Source of the DNA: Acidobacteriota bacterium
GTDB taxonomy: Bacteria; Acidobacteriota; HRBIN11
Reading direction: 5' to 3'
NCBI GenBank assembly: GCA_030550225.1
Contig: JAUQPV010000125.1
Location: 1 to 7,281, forward strand
Length of the DNA stretch: 7,281 nt
Of this stretch, positions 5,633 to 7,281 are shown piece after piece. The notes beneath the pieces were generated by a model. It ran no database searches, was not told where the DNA came from, and saw only the letters and a program-made list of their open reading frames with translations. A program made the position numbers and the translations under genes. Numbering within the stretch: position 1 is the first letter of the stretch; every line of letters starts with the position of its first letter.

Positions 5633-6439
5633 ATGAAGCGCGGATTCCTTATCCTCGGTTGTGTGGCCTTCCTGGTCGGCGGGACCTTGACGGCCTATGG
5701 ACAGGCCGGGGGCACTATCACGGGTAAGGTTAACTTTACGGGCACGGCCTCGCCGAACCGGCTGATCCAGATGGGGGCCGACCCGAATTGCCTGAAGATC
5801 AACGCCGGCAAAAAGGTCTATCAGGAGGTCGTGGTCGTCAACCCGAACAAGACCCTGAAGAATGTATTCGTCCATATCAAGAGCGGCCTGGAGGGGAAGA
5901 CCTTCTCACCGCCGAAGGAGCCGGCCCTCATCGATCAGCAGGGCTGCATCTATCACCCCCGGGTCACGGGCGTCATGTTGGGCCAGACCCTGCGCGTCAA
6001 GAACAGCGACCCCACACTCCATAACGTCCACGCCTGGTCCCAGAAGGGAAATTCGTTTAACGTCGCCCAGCCCGTCCAGGGGATGACGAACGACTTCCAG
6101 TTGAAGGCCGAGGAAGTCATGCTTCAGATTAAATGCGACGTCCACCCCTGGATGATCGGCTACGTGGGCGTCGTGCCCCATCCCTTCTTTGCCGTCACGG
6201 GCGACGAGGGCACGTTTACGATTCAGAACGTGCCTCCCGGGAAGTACGTGCTCCAGGCCTGGCATGAGAAGTACGGTGCCCTGACCCAGAATGTCGAGGT
6301 CAAGGCCGGGGCGACTGTGACGGTAGAATTCACCTACACGGGTACCGAAAAGGCCGAGCTGAATCCCGGCTTCATCCTGCAGGAGTTGAAGGTCGTCGGC
6401 GACGACGTGCTCTTCCGGCCCGTCTTCCGTCGGAAATAA
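5633..6439 (+). CDS. Secreted cupredoxin-like protein with carboxypeptidase-regulatory-like C-terminal domain
   Basis: This 268-aa protein has a signal peptide at 1-24 (MKRGFLIL..., cleavage near AYGQA). An N-terminal beta domain begins GGTITGKVNFTG. A cupredoxin-like region carries likely copper ligands: H130 and/or H133 in HNVHAW, then C168, H171 and M174 in KCDVHPWM. The Cys-x2-His spacing matches type 1 copper proteins, but the methionine follows after two residues, closer than in plastocyanin. C53 and C105 could form a disulfide. Residues about 183-235 (FAVTGDEGTFTIQNVPPGKYVLQAWHE, broken here from a longer run) match carboxypeptidase-regulatory-like folds. GGAGGT at 5622-5627 gives a strong start. 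Its place after the oxidase genes suggests a periplasmic electron carrier or copper protein, but no partner is proven. The annotation plastocyanin or methylamine-utilisation-like would also fit. Confidence 0.8.
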   Translation: MKRGFLILGCVAFLVGGTLTAYGQAGGTITGKVNFTGTASPNRLIQMGADPNCLKINAGKKVYQEVVVVNPNKTLKNVFVHIKSGLEGKTFSPPKEPALIDQQGCIYHPRVTGVMLGQTLRVKNSDPTLHNVHAWSQKGNSFNVAQPVQGMTNDFQLKAEEVMLQIKCDVHPWMIGYVGVVPHPFFAVTGDEGTFTIQNVPPGKYVLQAWHEKYGALTQNVEVKAGATVTVEFTYTGTEKAELNPGFILQELKVVGDDVLFRPVFRRK

Positions 6440-6455
6440 CCGAAAACTCAGTGGG

Positions 6456-6490
6456 ACCGTGGGGTGGGGTTTGAAACCCTGCCTCACGGT
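6456..6490 (+). terminator. Strong stem-loop between the cupredoxin gene and the coiled-coil gene
   Basis: Positions 6456-6471 pair with 6475-6490 around the loop TGA. There are 16 consecutive pairs, of which three are G-T. The left arm begins ACCGTGGGG and the right arm ends CTCACGGT. It starts 17 nt after the stop codon at 6439, a position typical of a transcript end. No T-run follows, so intrinsic termination would be inefficient. An mRNA 3'-end stabiliser or factor-assisted terminator is equally possible. Confidence 0.4.
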
Positions 6491-6503
6491 CAGGGAGACC
6501 CTG
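6491..6503 (+). promoter_or_regulatory. Small hairpin covering the ribosome binding site of the coiled-coil gene
   Basis: CAGGG (6491-6495) pairs with CCCTG (6499-6503) around the loop AGA, directly before the ATG at 6505. The only Shine-Dalgarno-like sequence, AGGGAG (6492-6497), lies inside this hairpin, so initiation could be reduced until the stem opens. The pairing is read directly; the regulation is inferred. Confidence 0.4.
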
Positions 6504-6504
6504 C

Positions 6505-7269
6505 ATGGAAATCGCCGGTTGGGCGGGGATCTTGGCCTCGTTATTGGGTTTGGCTTTAACGGTGTACGGTGTCTTCTATAACGGACGGGCGAACCGGGCG
6601 CTGATGCGGTCCATCCAAGCCGATATCCAGGCCACTCGGGAACAGACGGCCCGCCAGCATGAAGACACCCGGACCCTCCTGGAGGCCATCCAGGCCAGCA
6701 TCCAGACGACTCGGGAACAGATGGCCCGCCAACATGAAGACACACAGCATCTCATCGAGTCTATCCAAATCCAGACGGCCCGCCAGCATGAAGACACCCG
6801 GACCCTCCTGGAGGCCATCCAGGCCAGCATCCAGACGACTCGGGAACAGATGGCCCGCCAACACGAAGACACACTGCAGCTCCTCGAATCTATCCAAATC
6901 CAGATGGCCCGCCAACACGAAGACGCCCGGACCCTCCTGGAGGCCATCCAGGCCAGCATCCAGACGACTCGGGAACAGATGGCCCGCCAACACGAAGACG
7001 CTCAAATCCTACTCAAGGCTATCCAGGCCGATGTCCAGGCCACTCGGGAACAGACGGCCCGTCAGCACGAGGATACGCAGAATCTCATCGAATCTATTCG
7101 AATCCAGACGGCCCGTCAGCATGAATCGACCCAAGCCCTCATCGAGTCCGTCCGGGCCCAGATGGCCCGCCAGCACGAAGACGTCCTGGCATTCTTGAGG
7201 GAGATGGACCGGCGGCATACGGAAATCATGGCCCGGCTGGGGGAACTTATCGTCGCCATGAAGGAATAG
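6505..7269 (+). CDS. Membrane-anchored repeat coiled-coil protein (nine ARQHED repeats)
   Basis: I do not recognise a named family for this 254-aa protein. Residues about 5-25 form one hydrophobic helix (GWAGILASLLGLALTVYGVF), with basic residues just after it. This predicts an outside N-terminus and a cytoplasmic C-terminal rod. From residue 49 the motif ARQHED or a variant recurs at 49, 74, 92, 117, 135, 160, 185, 203 (ARQHEST) and 221. Units are either 25 or 18 residues long and differ by exactly one heptad. The regular I/L spacing within a Q-, E- and R-rich sequence indicates a long coiled coil, with each unit equal to an 11-residue step plus one or two heptads. The final 34 residues end in a separate amphipathic segment (LGELIVAMKE). 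It may oligomerise or act as a membrane-tethered scaffold. Nothing ties it functionally to the oxidase. Confidence 0.8.
   Translation: MEIAGWAGILASLLGLALTVYGVFYNGRANRALMRSIQADIQATREQTARQHEDTRTLLEAIQASIQTTREQMARQHEDTQHLIESIQIQTARQHEDTRTLLEAIQASIQTTREQMARQHEDTLQLLESIQIQMARQHEDARTLLEAIQASIQTTREQMARQHEDAQILLKAIQADVQATREQTARQHEDTQNLIESIRIQTARQHESTQALIESVRAQMARQHEDVLAFLREMDRRHTEIMARLGELIVAMKE
6643..7164 (+). repeat. Coding tandem repeats of 75 and 54 bp
   Basis: 75-bp units (A) start at 6649, 6778, 6907 and 6982. 54-bp units (B) start at 6724, 6853, 7057 and 7111, giving the order A-B-A-B-A-A-B-B. A 92-bp stretch at 6643-6734 is repeated without a single mismatch at 6772-6863, offset by 129 bp (one A plus one B). 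The third A unit is nearly identical. The later units are more diverged. All unit lengths are multiples of three, so gain or loss keeps the reading frame. Confidence 0.9.
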
Positions 7270-7281
7270 GCGAACTCGGGC

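Noticed and set aside
5906..7005. Reverse-strand frames opposite the cupredoxin and coiled-coil genes, with internal repeats
   Set aside because: The repeats simply mirror the forward coiled-coil repeats, and forward frames have signal peptide, membrane helix and domain evidence.

Overview
The window holds a same-strand (+) gene cluster for an aa3-type (A-family) heme-copper cytochrome c oxidase, followed by an unrelated coiled-coil membrane protein. The order is coxB (CuA subunit II), coxA (catalytic subunit I), two different five-helix subunit III genes, a small subunit IV, a small secreted or membrane-anchored CxxC protein, a secreted cupredoxin-like protein with a carboxypeptidase-regulatory-like tail, and a protein built from nine ARQHED-type coiled-coil repeats. 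Every confident gene reads left to right. The many long reverse-strand reading frames are shadows of GC-rich coding sequence.

The DNA is GC-rich (about 60 % by eye) and most genes have good Shine-Dalgarno sites. Subunit II has the GRTDP-type insert and FAW in place of WYW. There are two subunit III paralogues and a CxMCR small protein. This combination resembles oxidase clusters I recall from Acidobacteriota and Bacteroidota-like lineages. The strong Shine-Dalgarno sites argue against Bacteroidota proper. The lineage assignment is inference and cannot be settled from this window.

Layout: 1-174 is a leader with a perfect 9-bp inverted repeat and a tandem 8-mer array. 175-4925 encodes the oxidase core (II, I, III, III', IV). 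5061-5393 encodes the CxxC protein and 5633-6439 the cupredoxin-like protein. 6456-6490 is a strong stem-loop that may end the transcript. 6505-7269 is the repeat coiled-coil gene.

Subunit II takes electrons from a periplasmic donor at CuA and passes them to heme a and the heme a3/CuB centre of subunit I, which reduces O2 and pumps protons. Subunits III and IV complete the membrane complex. The CxxC and cupredoxin-like proteins could serve copper handling or electron delivery, but that is inferred from context. No cytochrome c, Sco, Cox11/CtaG or heme a synthase gene is in the window.

The most unusual non-coding signal is that four gene-free stretches (before coxB, coxA, the first coxC and the cupredoxin gene) carry degenerate tandem 7-8-bp words such as TGCCGAAT, TGCCTTAT and CCAACAC. 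In three of them the same words appear in reverse complement on the left side, giving large imperfect hairpins just upstream of the next gene.
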